A stretch of DNA of 59,602 nt from HGM12587 sp964602445. GTDB lineage: Bacteria > Bacillota > Clostridia > Lachnospirales > Lachnospiraceae. Below are positions 1 to 7,941 of this stretch, in pieces (within the stretch, counting starts at the first letter, position 1; each line of letters starts with the position of its first letter). The notes under the pieces are model-generated. The model had not been told where the DNA came from. It was given only the letters and a program-made list of their open reading frames with translations, and searched no databases. The stretch is from assembly GCA_964602445.1 (NCBI GenBank), contig CAZRQV010000009.1:1-59602 (forward strand). Direction: 5' to 3'. The position numbers and the translations under genes were made by a program.

Positions 1-75
1 GGCCTCTTCTTTTTATTTTTCTTTATTTTGCCAATGATAATTATACTCTAAGTTTAGAAATCCTATGCAGAATCC

Positions 76-235
76 CATGCATTTCTGTAACATGTACTTT
101 TAAATTTACGCCGTAGGATGGAGACTGTAAATTTTGCCATGCACCAGCATCTGTCCCCTGTTTTGCGACGCCCTGCGGAACACAAATAAGGGCAGAAAAT
201 GGTGCTTCTAAAAAAACTAGTTACAGAAAAGTATA
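76..235 (-). repeat. Compact copy of a MITE-like inverted-repeat element
   Basis: Reverse-complement homolog of the element at 49213-49633. The two ends form imperfect terminal inverted repeats (16 nt at 76-91 and at 220-235, 13 of 16 matching). Read on the minus strand it holds two hairpins: one closed by GCACCA/TGGTGC with TCTGCCC/AGGGGACAGA, and one closed by AAATTTAC/GTAAATTT. No ORF is present. It lies just beyond the rpsR terminator. Compared with the second copy it lacks a segment in each hairpin loop. A transposition history is inference, and no clear target-site duplication can be seen. Confidence 0.6.
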
Positions 236-272
236 CTTTCATACATCAATGCAACAAGGTCTTTCCTATGAA

Positions 273-305
273 TAAAAAAAGACACCCACTTTCGTGGATG
301 TCTTA
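273..305 (-). terminator. Terminator of the rpsF-ssb-rpsR operon
   Basis: On the minus strand a stem AAGACA-CCAC / GTGG-TGTCTT with a short GAAA-type loop is followed by a run of seven T. It starts 11 nt after the rpsR stop. Confidence 0.85.
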
Positions 306-315
306 ACAATTCATC

Positions 316-579
316 TTATTCTGCTACGTATGGCATAAGAGCGATGTGACGTGCTCTCTTAACTGCAACTGTAAGAGCTCTCTGATGTTTTGCACAGTTT
401 CCTGTGATTCTTCTTGGAAGAATTTTTCCTCTTTCAGATACGTATCTTTTTAATTTATTTACATCTTTGTAATCGATTTCATTGTTTTCTTTTCCGCAGA
501 ATACGCAAACTTTTTTACGTCTACGTCCGCCTCTTCTCTTCATTGGAGAATCTGCTTTTTCATTCTTTGTGTAAGCCAT
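316..579 (-). CDS. rpsR: 30S ribosomal protein S18
   Basis: Full-length S18 (87 aa), a small-subunit protein that binds 16S rRNA as a heterodimer with S6 on the platform. The basic N-terminus with GGRRRKK, the VCVFCG motif and the RRITGNCAKHQR segment are characteristic. The start is fixed by AGGAGG seven bases upstream. It is the last gene of the conserved rpsF-ssb-rpsR operon and is followed at once by an intrinsic terminator. Nothing unusual is seen. Confidence 0.97.
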   Translation of the reverse strand: MAYTKNEKADSPMKRRGGRRRKKVCVFCGKENNEIDYKDVNKLKRYVSERGKILPRRITGNCAKHQRALTVAVKRARHIALMPYVAE

Positions 580-638
580 TATTGTTTACCTCCTGTTAGA
601 CTATGATCCCCGAAATACTTCGGTTATTTCCATGATTG

Positions 639-1070
639 TTAGTTGAATGGTAATTCTTCATCAATTCCATCTGGAATATTCATGAAACCATCACCCATCG
701 CTGTTGATGGCTGTGGACGGGATGCCGGCTGGAATCCTGATTCGCTCTGAGCGTTTTTGCTTTCTGCAAATTCCTGTTCTTCTACAACAACATCTGTTGT
801 GTATACTTTCTGTCCATCTCTGTTTGTATAACTTCCTGTCTGAATACGGCCTGTGATCAGTGCTTTTGTACCCTGACGGAAATACTTTTCAATGAACTCT
901 GCGTTTCTTCCGAATGCAACACAGCCGATAAAGTCTGTTGCCGCATCTTCACGACGAAATCTTCTATCTACAGCGAGTGTAAATCTTGCAACTGCAGTTG
1001 CATTTTCGCCCTGTGAATAACGCACTTCAGGATCTCTGGTCAAACGTCCCATTAAAATTACTTTATTCAT
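639..1070 (-). CDS. ssb: Single-stranded DNA-binding protein
   Basis: 143 aa. The N-terminal OB-fold (about 1-105) begins MNKVILMGRLTRDPEVRY and contains the usual VARFTLAVDRRF and FIGCVAFG strands. A low-complexity Gln/Pro/Ser linker follows, and the acidic tip ends DEELPFN, the form of SSB tail that docks partner proteins of replication and repair. It coats ssDNA as a tetramer. It sits between rpsF and rpsR with AAGGAG before the ATG, the standard Firmicutes arrangement in which SSB is co-expressed with S6 and S18. This is the housekeeping copy (SsbA type) rather than a plasmid or phage paralogue, judged from context. Confidence 0.96.
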   Translation of the reverse strand: MNKVILMGRLTRDPEVRYSQGENATAVARFTLAVDRRFRREDAATDFIGCVAFGRNAEFIEKYFRQGTKALITGRIQTGSYTNRDGQKVYTTDVVVEEQEFAESKNAQSESGFQPASRPQPSTAMGDGFMNIPDGIDEELPFN

Positions 1071-1099
1071 ACTGACAATCTCCTTAAAATCTTAATTAA

Positions 1100-1387
1100 T
1101 TATACGTCTTTGCGAACAACTAAATATCTAAGAACGTTATCCATGATACGTACACGCTTTTCGATTTCTGCTGGGCTTGTAGCATCAGATTCGAACTGAA
1201 TGAAGTAATAGAATCCTTCTTTCATGTGCTGGATTTCGTAAGCTAATTTTTTCTTACCCCAGTCTTCAACTTCAGTAACAGTACCGCCAAAACGTTCAAC
1301 ATATGCTTTTGCTTTGTCAACTACTGCTGCTCTAGCGTCGTCTTCGATTTTTGCATTCACAACAAGTACTAATTCATATTTGTTCAT
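1100..1387 (-). CDS. rpsF: 30S ribosomal protein S6
   Basis: 95 aa, typical S6 size, with the opening MNKYELVLVVNAKIEDDAR and the DWGKKKLAYEIQHMKEGFYYFIQFES core. S6 pairs with S18 during small-subunit assembly. AAGGAGG lies upstream of the ATG. It is the first gene of rpsF-ssb-rpsR, with a sigma-A-like promoter about 70 nt upstream. A small hairpin (CCTTG/CAAGG) lies in the leader. In other bacteria S6:S18 autoregulates through this leader, but I could not match the conserved binding motif with confidence. Confidence 0.97.
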   Translation of the reverse strand: MNKYELVLVVNAKIEDDARAAVVDKAKAYVERFGGTVTEVEDWGKKKLAYEIQHMKEGFYYFIQFESDATSPAEIEKRVRIMDNVLRYLVVRKDV

Positions 1388-1459
1388 GCTCGTTTACCTC
1401 CTTTTGGTCTCTGGCCCTTCCCTTGTGAAGAGCAAGGAATTAATATATCACAATTTGGT

Positions 1460-1488
1460 ATATTACCATGGTTTTCCCTTGATTTCAA
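1460..1488 (-). promoter_or_regulatory. Promoter of rpsF-ssb-rpsR
   Basis: On the minus strand TTGAAA and TAATAT are separated by exactly 17 nt, about 70 nt upstream of the rpsF start. Confidence 0.6.
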
Positions 1489-1570
1489 GCCTTTTTTCGC
1501 TTTTTTTCAAATTTTTTTCAGACTTTTTTCCGCCTGTCTTTTCCACTCACTTTATCCATCGTTTCCGTTT

Positions 1571-1756
1571 CTATTGCGGCTGCTTTCTCAGCTCTTTTGT
1601 ATTTTTCTCTACCAGTTTTCTATCCATCATAACCTGATGGGAACATCCCATACATTTCAGGCGAAAATCTGCCCCTACTCTTAAAATTTCCCATTCGAAA
1701 CTGCCGCATGGATGTTTCTTTTTCAGTTTTACGATATCTCCTACTTCATACTGCAT
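1571..1756 (-). CDS. DUF951 family small protein (YyzM-like)
   Basis: 61 aa: basic, with the family pattern GDIVKLKKKHPCGS..WEILRVGADFRLKCMGC.H.VM at residues 6-45. The conserved CG and CMGC cysteines suggest a small nucleic-acid- or metal-binding fold; the function is not established. It starts 3 nt after the transferase gene, so the two are probably co-transcribed. In Bacillus the homologue yyzM lies in the same neighbourhood as rpsF-ssb-rpsR near the origin, so the position is conserved. Confidence 0.85.
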   Translation of the reverse strand: MQYEVGDIVKLKKKHPCGSFEWEILRVGADFRLKCMGCSHQVMMDRKLVEKNTKELRKQPQ

Positions 1757-1759
1757 CGT

Positions 1760-2320
1760 TTACCTCGGTTCTATCTTCCATGTAATCTCATGTTCCATTC
1801 CGCAGACACAGATTACATAATCTTCTATCTGCGTTTCTTCTATATTAAATAACCATGGCTGTCTTTGTCCACCATAATTTACAAAATAGTGTTCCTTTTC
1901 TTTTTCAAAGTAATATTCCTTCATCGGAATCCGCAGTCCCTTGCCTTCTGCCTTGGTGAAACTCTCTTTCAGAGTCCACAGACGGATAAAATCTCTGGTT
2001 CTGCTCTCTTCTCTGATCAGAATCTGCTCCCTCGGCAAAACCGCCTTACGGTACATTCCTTCACGTACTTCTTTGATTTTTTGCAGATCGATGCCTACCG
2101 GATGCTCCGAAATTGCCATGGCCACATAGTCTCCCGAGTGGGAAATATTAAAATACAGACTATGATCCGCAAAATACGGTTTCCCATATTCATCACGGCG
2201 AATTTCAGGACAAGGTTTTTTCTGATATTCTTTCTCTATAATCTCGGTAAGGAGACACTGCCACGGTGTCTCCTGTTTGCTCCATTTTTTTACATATACA
2301 TTTAACATGGTATGATTCAC
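1760..2320 (-). CDS. 4'-phosphopantetheinyl transferase (Sfp/AcpT superfamily)
   Basis: 186 aa. Transfers the phosphopantetheine arm of CoA to a serine of carrier proteins. The signature appears as VGIDLQKI (Mg-binding Asp) at about residue 75 and the second box RLWTLKESFTKAEGKGL (W-x-x-KE-x-x-K) near 110-127. It is shorter than Bacillus Sfp (about 224 aa) and closer to compact Sfp-type or AcpT enzymes. No strong ribosome binding site precedes the ATG at 2320, and a second Met four codons in is an alternative. No carrier-protein synthase genes are in the window, so the substrate is unknown; fatty-acid ACP is possible if no separate AcpS exists. Downstream is the DUF951 gene. Confidence 0.88.
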   Translation of the reverse strand: MNHTMLNVYVKKWSKQETPWQCLLTEIIEKEYQKKPCPEIRRDEYGKPYFADHSLYFNISHSGDYVAMAISEHPVGIDLQKIKEVREGMYRKAVLPREQILIREESRTRDFIRLWTLKESFTKAEGKGLRIPMKEYYFEKEKEHYFVNYGGQRQPWLFNIEETQIEDYVICVCGMEHEITWKIEPR

Positions 2321-2340
2321 TTATCGTTACTTACATATTA

Positions 2341-2480
2341 TTTTCAAATTTTGACCTGTTACACTTTAAACCCTTGGCTCATTGCTTTCAGAATATTTTC
2401 GAATTTCGATTTGTTACACTCTAAATCCTTAGATCATTGTTTTTAGAACATTTTCAAATTTCGATTTATTTCGCTCTGAG
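2341..2480. repeat. 55-bp tandem repeat, about 2.5 copies
   Basis: Units start at 2341, 2396 and 2451, each opening TTTTC(A/G)AATTT. Two are complete (55 bp each, roughly 80% alike); the third decays after about 30 bp. The array lies between the end of the sdpI-like gene and the start of the phosphopantetheinyl transferase gene, that is, in its 5' flank. No ORF spans it. Confidence 0.75.
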
Positions 2481-2517
2481 AATGCTGTGCTTTGACTTCT
2501 CCTTCAGTAAAAGCACT

Positions 2518-3153
2518 TTAATGTGTCCGTCTGCTGTACAAATAAGAATAAATCAGCGGAACCACTGCCATAAGGATCAGAACTGCAATATCCACACCTT
2601 TGATCCTCAAAAATGCATTGATCACCAGAACCAGACCGCCTGCTACCCATAATTTTCCGGTCATACGATGTGTTTTATTCCAGTTTTCTTCCTCTGCATA
2701 AGTCCATGGCAATTTGATCCCCAAAAACAGATTCTGTTTGACTTTCGGCAGATAGTTTCCGATCACCACAAATAACACACCTACAAATACCATGAGCCAC
2801 TGTGTCATATGACTGGTATCCATTTGGATTGCATATCCATAAACAGTTGCTGCACAGATCCAGGAAACCACCGGACAAATTGCGTAAAGCAGTTTCATCA
2901 TCTTTTTCGGATAAGCAGCACGCTTCGGATCTTTTTCTGTACAGATCACTACAATAGCATTGACTGCAGCAATGAACAGCGGCAAACCAAATACTGCAAA
3001 ATACTTGCTGCTCCATCCGTTGGCTTCTCCGGCGCCATCAAAATGCGTTGCCATCTGATCCGGCAGCTGATTCCACAAAATCAATCCGACCAGAATCGGA
3101 AGCAGGGTAAGAATCGTTGTAATCAATACTACTTTTTTAGTCTCTTTTTTCAT
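2518..3153 (-). CDS. sdpI: SdpI-family membrane protein (DUF1648 + SdpI)
   Basis: 211 aa integral membrane protein with about six hydrophobic segments. The N-terminal DUF1648 motif is visible as LWNQLPDQMATHFDGAGEANGW (about residues 26-48), and the SdpI part contains NLFLGIKLPWTYAEEENWNKTHRMTGKL (about 140-168), the signature of the family. In Bacillus subtilis SdpI gives immunity to the SdpC toxin and sequesters SdpR at the membrane. No SdpC-like toxin gene is seen here, so immunity is not shown. The start overlaps the end of the ArsR-type regulator by 17 nt, which indicates one transcript with translational coupling. Confidence 0.88.
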   Translation of the reverse strand: MKKETKKVVLITTILTLLPILVGLILWNQLPDQMATHFDGAGEANGWSSKYFAVFGLPLFIAAVNAIVVICTEKDPKRAAYPKKMMKLLYAICPVVSWICAATVYGYAIQMDTSHMTQWLMVFVGVLFVVIGNYLPKVKQNLFLGIKLPWTYAEEENWNKTHRMTGKLWVAGGLVLVINAFLRIKGVDIAVLILMAVVPLIYSYLYSRRTH

Positions 3154-3418
3154 GGGAATCTCCTTTCAAATCTGAAAGCCATAACATTACTTCTTCTACG
3201 ACAGATACATTCAGATCATAATAAATAAAATTTTTTTCTCTTGTTTCCGTGACTAAATCCGCTTTTTTCAAAATGTTCAAATGATACGAGATCGTCGCCC
3301 CTGTCATATCAAAGTTCTTTCCGATCTCTCCTGCGGAAAGCGGCCGATTTTTCAACAGCATTAAGATTTCCCTGCGAACCGGATCTGATAATGCTTTAAA
3401 TGTTTCTGCAAATCCCAT
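3137..3418 (-). CDS. sdpR: ArsR-type autorepressor (SdpR-like)
   Basis: 93 aa winged-helix protein: FKALSDPVRREILMLLKNRPLSAGEI at the N-terminus, then a recognition helix in the segment TGATISYHLNILKKADLV. No metal-binding cysteine pair of classical ArsR is present, as in SdpR. It is co-transcribed with, and overlaps, the SdpI-family gene. Matching dyads with ATTTAG/CTAAAT half-sites surround its promoter upstream, which supports autorepression of the pair. By analogy, membrane SdpI may titrate the repressor; that is inference. Confidence 0.9.
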   Translation of the reverse strand: MGFAETFKALSDPVRREILMLLKNRPLSAGEIGKNFDMTGATISYHLNILKKADLVTETREKNFIYYDLNVSVVEEVMLWLSDLKGDSHEKRD

Positions 3419-3432
3419 GCCATCCCCTCTTT

Positions 3433-3524
3433 CTATTTAGAATTTTATCTAATTAGATGTTTTTCTAAATAGTATACCTACTAACCGCTTTTGTCAATCA
3501 CTATTTAGATCTTTTTCTAAATAC
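3433..3524 (-). promoter_or_regulatory. Promoter and paired operators of sdpR-sdpI
   Basis: TTGACA (3492-3497, minus) and TACTAT (3469-3474) with 17 nt spacing. The promoter is bracketed by two inverted repeats built from the same half-site: CTATTTAG...CTAAATAG at 3433-3472, which also encloses ATCTAATTAGAT, and CTATTTAG...CTAAATA at 3501-3523. The arrangement fits an autorepressing ArsR protein. Confidence 0.7.
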
Positions 3525-3608
3525 CTTTTTACACCATGATTTCCTAGTCTGCAAAAAATTCTATTAAAGGCTTTTTACACTTTAATTTCATATATTTTCC
3601 CGTATCAT

Positions 3609-3650
3609 CAAAAAACCTCCAAAGACAGATTTTACGCTGTCTCTGAAGGT
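3609..3650 (-). terminator. Terminator of the amidase gene
   Basis: Minus-strand stem CCTTCAGAGACAG / CTGTCTTTGGAGG with an 8-nt loop, then six T. It lies 30 nt past the amidase stop. Confidence 0.8.
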
Positions 3651-3679
3651 ATCTTCACTTCTTTTATTTTTATGTCATT

Positions 3680-4489
3680 TTATTCTGCATCCGGATCATT
3701 TTTCTGTTCATTTAAATAGTCTATGATTCCATCTGCAATTCCGGCTGCGATCTTTTCCTGATAATCTTCTTCCTGCAGCAATGCTCGTTCTTCCGCATCA
3801 CTTAAAAATCCGATCTCAACCAGTGCCGCCGGCATTTCCGTCTTGGAAATAACAGCATAATCCGCTGTTCTTGCTTCCCTGTCTCTGGCATTGGTCTGAA
3901 GAACTACATGTTTCTGTACAAGCTCTGCCAGCTTCTGACTGCTTTCTGTTTTTTCTTCGGCATAATAGGTTTCGATTCCATCTCCTTCTCCCGATTCGGA
4001 AGAATTGCAGTGAATGCTGACATACACTTCTGCTTCTTTTGAATTGGCATACTCTGCACGTTCTCCTAATTTCACGAAAGTGTCATCTTCCCGCACCATA
4101 CCGACTTTATATCCGGCTTTTTCCAAAATCTTTTGCGCCTTTTTCGCAATCTGCAGATTAATCTGTTTTTCCAAAACTTCACCGGAACTGGTTCCCTGAT
4201 CTTTTCCGCCATGCCCTGCATCCAGCACAATGTCTACCGTTCCCAAAGAATAGCTCCACGGAAGGTGAATTTCCTTACTGATCACCGAAACACCATCTTC
4301 CCGATTTAATATCATTTTTGCCAGCCCAAGAGACAGACCGATGATTACCACTGCCATAAAAAGTGTCATCAAGGTTGTCAGAATCCGACGCAGGATTCTT
4401 CTCCTTCTGCGGCGACGTCTTTTTCTGCGCATCCGTTCCCGATGTCTTTCACTTTGATATGATGTTTTTTCTGATGATCTTTCGTTCAT
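3680..4489 (-). CDS. N-acetylmuramoyl-L-alanine amidase (Amidase_3, CwlD-like)
   Basis: 269 aa. The N-terminus is extremely Arg-rich (residues 16-40) and is followed by one membrane helix (about 39-61), so it is an anchored type-II protein facing the wall. The Amidase_3 domain (about 84-262) shows the Zn ligands in VLDAGHGGKDQG, the EKQINLQIA segment, VSIHCNSS, and the catalytic-Glu region MPAALVEIGFLSD. It cleaves the amide between muramic acid and the stem peptide. Size and architecture resemble CwlD of spore-formers, which makes muramic lactam in the cortex, but a vegetative role is equally possible. It is a single-gene unit with its own terminator. Confidence 0.9.
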   Translation of the reverse strand: MNERSSEKTSYQSERHRERMRRKRRRRRRRRILRRILTTLMTLFMAVVIIGLSLGLAKMILNREDGVSVISKEIHLPWSYSLGTVDIVLDAGHGGKDQGTSSGEVLEKQINLQIAKKAQKILEKAGYKVGMVREDDTFVKLGERAEYANSKEAEVYVSIHCNSSESGEGDGIETYYAEEKTESSQKLAELVQKHVVLQTNARDREARTADYAVISKTEMPAALVEIGFLSDAEERALLQEEDYQEKIAAGIADGIIDYLNEQKNDPDAE

Positions 4490-4670
4490 AACTGACTCCT
4501 AAGAATTTTAGATTTACTCTCCTATGATCTGCCTTCGAAGATATGAAACGCATTCGTGCATGTTCACTTTGAAACTAATCACTGAAAAAGATTATACTAT
4601 AAAAAAGCATCATTTTTCCCAACGATTTCTTAAACTTTCCTTAAGGTGAGTAAAATTTTTTCTTCAGAAT

Positions 4671-5879
4671 CTATTTGCTGTTTTTTCTTCGTTCCCGAAG
4701 TACCAGCCGGTAAAAACGATCCATTTCTTTTTTGGTTGAAAACGTGGCAGCATACATCTGATTTCCCATGGCATCAGAAAGTGTATCCGGAATCCGTGCG
4801 ATCATCTTGAGGGATTCTCCAAACATTTCCTCGATCTGTTCCGTATTGTATTTGAAGTTCCTACCATCTCTGCGGCCTGCAAATGCACAATATTGATCTT
4901 CGCTTTCTTTTACTGTAGACTTGTCAAAGGCAATCATATCTGCCCAGATTTTATATACATTGGTACTATGTGCGAAGTTGATCAGATCCGGCGTAAATCC
5001 TCCGCATGGACGCATATTAACTTCCAGTGCCATCAAATCTCCCTTTTTCCCGATTCCTTTGTGATCTTCTAACAGACGGAAAAATTCAAAATGTACAAAA
5101 CGGCTTTTCACGCCAAAACTTTTCACCGTTGCACGGCCTGCCCTTTTCGTATCTTCCGGAAGATTTTTCAGAATATAGTAAATGCAGTTCTCTTTGTGAT
5201 TTACAATGTCCATAATTGAATTCGGTGTGACATTTCCTGTCTCAAAAATCGGTTCTCCATTGGAATCAATGATCGCATCATAGGAATTGACTTCTCCATG
5301 AATGAATTCTTCTATAATGTAAGGAACATCCGGCCATTTTTCTTCAAAAAATGCTTCCATTTCTTTTTCATTACAGATTTTAAATGTATGAGAAGCACCT
5401 ACCCCATTATCCGGCTTGGCAACCACCGGATATCCGGTCTCTTTCGCAAATTTCAACGCATCTTCCAGCTGATCTGCCATATGATAACGTGCTGTAGGGA
5501 TTCCTGCTTTCTGATAATATTCCTTCATCTTCGATTTATACTTGATCTTCGGAATATCTTCCTCCTGAAATCCTGTCAGAATATGATAAGCCGTCCGCAG
5601 TTTTGCATCTCTTTCCAGCCAATATTCATTGTTCGATTCGATCCAGTCTACACGGCCATACTTAAAGATAAAAAATGCCACTGCACGATATACCTGATCA
5701 TTGTTTTCCAGACTGTCTACTTTAAAATATTCTGTGAGATTTTCTCTCAGTTCCGGCATCAGGTAATCATAAGGACAGTCGCCGATCCCCAGCACATTGA
5801 TTCCGTTTGCTTTCAGTTCCCGACAGAACATCCAGTAATTTTCCGGAAAATTTGGTGAAATAAATACGAAATTTCTCAT
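4671..5879 (-). CDS. ATP-grasp domain ligase (carboxylate-amine ligase type)
   Basis: 402 aa. A Rossmann-like pre-ATP-grasp domain (about 1-105) precedes KYKSKMKEYYQKAGIPTARY, the ATP-grasp lid with GYPVVAKPDNGVGASHTFKI (about 150-172), the Glu-rich IIEEFIHGEVNSYDAI, and the Mg-binding end DLMALEVNMRPCGGFTPDLIN (about 285-308). Such enzymes activate a carboxylate as acyl-phosphate and join it to an amine. The substrate cannot be told. It lies 94 nt downstream of two alpha/beta-hydrolase esterase genes on the same strand, so the three probably act in one pathway (build and trim, or build and release). Confidence 0.8.
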   Translation of the reverse strand: MRNFVFISPNFPENYWMFCRELKANGINVLGIGDCPYDYLMPELRENLTEYFKVDSLENNDQVYRAVAFFIFKYGRVDWIESNNEYWLERDAKLRTAYHILTGFQEEDIPKIKYKSKMKEYYQKAGIPTARYHMADQLEDALKFAKETGYPVVAKPDNGVGASHTFKICNEKEMEAFFEEKWPDVPYIIEEFIHGEVNSYDAIIDSNGEPIFETGNVTPNSIMDIVNHKENCIYYILKNLPEDTKRAGRATVKSFGVKSRFVHFEFFRLLEDHKGIGKKGDLMALEVNMRPCGGFTPDLINFAHSTNVYKIWADMIAFDKSTVKESEDQYCAFAGRRDGRNFKYNTEQIEEMFGESLKMIARIPDTLSDAMGNQMYAATFSTKKEMDRFYRLVLRERRKNSK

Positions 5880-5973
5880 GTCTTTTCTGCTGTTTCTATC
5901 TGCTGCTTTTCCTGTTGCATTTCTATGTCTGTGCAGCTTCTTTTCGACAGCACTCCTCCTGCTTCAAGTCAAT

Positions 5974-6729
5974 TTATTTTTCTAAAAGGTACGGCAGAAA
6001 ATATTCTACCTGCTTATACCACCAATACCAGTCATGGCTTACATCATAGCCCCACAGATCCACCCAGATATGGATTCCTTTTTCTTCAAAAATGGATTTC
6101 AGTTCTCTGGTCGAATCCGGAATCTCCCAGGCACCCTGTCCTGCACAGATCACGGCTTTCTGTCGGTTATAGATTTCTACATAATGATGATCTTTCGGGA
6201 AATTTTTCATAAAATGGATCGGTGAATTCTGATATACGATGTCGTCCATATACCATCCAAATCCATATTCTGCGGTATAGATGCCGCTCAGTGCCAATAA
6301 CCCGTTAAAAAGATCCGGACGGCGCAGATACAGATTTACTGCATGTGTTGCACCCAGACTGCAGCCAAATGCCATGATTCCTGCCGGATCATTTCTTTTA
6401 TTTTTCCGATTGGCATAATCCTGTAAAAATGGAACTACTTCGTCCGTAATGTACCGGAGCCAGTTTTCATAACATTCTGCTTTTCTGCGTCCGTCTCCAT
6501 GAGGATTGGACCAGGTTTCCGTATCAACCGTGTCAATGGCACATACCATCACCTGTTCCGACTGAAGCCACGGTTTCCATACGTCCAACATTCCTAAATT
6601 TTCAAAATCATAAAAACGGCCGTCCTGACATGGAATATATAATACCGGCCAGCCGCCGCTTCCATAGATCTTACATTCCATTTCACGCCCCATTACCTGA
6701 CTGTAAGTTCTAAAATAATGCATTTCCAT
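5974..6729 (-). CDS. Alpha/beta-hydrolase, putative esterase family (1)
   Basis: 251 aa, cytoplasmic (no signal peptide). The nucleophile elbow is GCSLGA at about 133-138, within GIMAFGCSLGATHAVN. A late SHDWYWW motif holds the probable catalytic His, with an Asp upstream in DLWGYDVSHD. It resembles the PF00756 esterase family (enterochelin-esterase/antigen-85 fold). The substrate is unknown. Its stop is 94 nt before the ATP-grasp gene and its start is 42 nt after the next esterase gene, which it resembles only distantly. Confidence 0.8.
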   Translation of the reverse strand: MEMHYFRTYSQVMGREMECKIYGSGGWPVLYIPCQDGRFYDFENLGMLDVWKPWLQSEQVMVCAIDTVDTETWSNPHGDGRRKAECYENWLRYITDEVVPFLQDYANRKNKRNDPAGIMAFGCSLGATHAVNLYLRRPDLFNGLLALSGIYTAEYGFGWYMDDIVYQNSPIHFMKNFPKDHHYVEIYNRQKAVICAGQGAWEIPDSTRELKSIFEEKGIHIWVDLWGYDVSHDWYWWYKQVEYFLPYLLEK

Positions 6730-6771
6730 GGCTCATTTCTCCTTCTTTTTCTTATGTTCTCTGCACATTGA

Positions 6772-7542
6772 TCAGTTATCTTCATACAGCAGTGTTGGCA
6801 CAAAAAACGGGATCTGACGTTCCCAGCTTGCTTCGCAATGATTTCCGCCGGGTACGATGCGGCAATGAAGCATCACTCCCCGTTCCATCAGCCGATCGGC
6901 ACACTGGCGAAACTGGCTGTGCATCATTTCCTGATTCTGAAATTCTTTGGAGCCATAATCCATATATAATACCGTATCCGCTGCCACTGCTGCTTCTGAT
7001 ATCATCTTACTCACTTTCTCCGGCGCTGTCCATAGGGAAGGAGAAAGCGCTGCTGCTCTTGAAAAAAAAGCGTTATATTCCAATAAGGCATAGATACTCA
7101 TCAGACCGCCCATGGAACTTCCGGCAATCGACGTATGTTTCCGATCTGACAGCGTACGGTAATTCCTGTCAATCTGCGGTTTGAATTGATGGATCAGCCA
7201 TTCCATCGTTTCTTTTCCCCGGCCTTTGATACTGCCGCAGCGGCTGTCTGAAAAATCAAAGGGGGAATATTCTATCAAACGGCCATGGTTCGGACTATGA
7301 TTGCATTCTACTGCTGCAATAATCAGCTGAGTGCCTGTCCGATCCATATATTCCTGCATTCCCCATGATTTTCCATAAGTTGCATCGGAATCAAAAAACA
7401 CGTTATGCCCGTCAAACATATAGAGTACGGGATATCGTCTGTTGTGATCCCATACATAGGATTCCGGCAGATAAATATAAGCTGTCCTTCGTTCGCTGCT
7501 TCCATCTGCCAACGGAAACTGTATTTCAAATCGTTCTGTCAT
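6772..7542 (-). CDS. Alpha/beta-hydrolase, putative esterase family (2)
   Basis: 256 aa from the ATG at 7542, chosen because AGGAGG stands six bases before it; an in-frame upstream extension to 7584 has no ribosome binding site. PF00756-type esterase: YIYLPESY, YPVLYMFDGHNVFFD, nucleophile elbow IAGSSMGGLMSIYAL (about 120-134), and the His-containing GGNHCEASWERQ near the end. No signal peptide. It is first of three minus-strand genes (esterase, esterase, ATP-grasp). No separate promoter is obvious; it starts 41 nt after the spoVG terminator, so low-level read-through or a promoter hidden there is possible. A 7-bp inverted repeat lies just upstream of its ribosome binding site. Confidence 0.83.
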   Translation of the reverse strand: MTERFEIQFPLADGSSERRTAYIYLPESYVWDHNRRYPVLYMFDGHNVFFDSDATYGKSWGMQEYMDRTGTQLIIAAVECNHSPNHGRLIEYSPFDFSDSRCGSIKGRGKETMEWLIHQFKPQIDRNYRTLSDRKHTSIAGSSMGGLMSIYALLEYNAFFSRAAALSPSLWTAPEKVSKMISEAAVAADTVLYMDYGSKEFQNQEMMHSQFRQCADRLMERGVMLHCRIVPGGNHCEASWERQIPFFVPTLLYEDN

Positions 7543-7552
7543 GTTGTTCCTC

Positions 7553-7568
7553 CTGTGATTGATCACAG
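7553..7568. promoter_or_regulatory. Small palindrome before the esterase gene
   Basis: CTGTGAT-TG-ATCACAG, a perfect 7-bp inverted repeat with 2-nt spacer, next to the ribosome binding site of the first esterase gene. It could be an operator or an RNA hairpin that occludes initiation. Confidence 0.35.
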
Positions 7569-7582
7569 ATCTGATTCTTTCC

Positions 7583-7612
7583 AAAAAGCAGGGAACCCTA
7601 AGGTTCCCTGCC
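7583..7612 (-). terminator. Terminator after spoVG
   Basis: Minus-strand GGCAGGGAACC-TTAG-GGTTCCCTGC followed by TTTTT: an 11-bp GC-rich stem closing the glgC-glgD-spoVG unit. Confidence 0.88.
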
Positions 7613-7632
7613 TGACTGTTCCCTTATTTTCA

Positions 7633-7920
7633 TCAGTTCGATTCTTCTGAAATTTCTGTTTCTGTCATGGCAGCTTCATACTTTTCCAGAATCAATTTCT
7701 GAATCATTTCTCGTGTGGAAGAATTGATCGGATGTGCAATGTCTCTGTATTCTCCATCAGATGCTTTTCTGCTTGGCATTGCGATAAATAATCCTTTCTC
7801 TCCCTCAATCACTTTGATATCGTGTACTACAAATTCATCATCAAGCGTAATGGATACCACCGCTTTTAATTTTCCCTCTTTTGCTACGACTTTACGTACC
7901 CTTACATCTGTAATCTGCAT
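7633..7920 (-). CDS. spoVG: Septation/sporulation regulator SpoVG
   Basis: 95 aa, the usual length. The family core is clear: MQITDVRVRKV at the start, FVVHDIKVIEGEKGLFIAMPSRK (about 30-52) and YRDIAHPINSSTREMIQ. SpoVG is a small DNA/RNA-binding regulator of division, sporulation and envelope genes. It begins 21 nt after glgD on the same strand and is followed by a strong terminator, so it appears to be the last gene of a glgC-glgD-spoVG transcript. That links glycogen synthesis to developmental regulation, which is unusual compared with Bacillus. Confidence 0.95.
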   Translation of the reverse strand: MQITDVRVRKVVAKEGKLKAVVSITLDDEFVVHDIKVIEGEKGLFIAMPSRKASDGEYRDIAHPINSSTREMIQKLILEKYEAAMTETEISEESN

Positions 7921-7941
7921 ACCCTATCTCCTTTATCTGAA

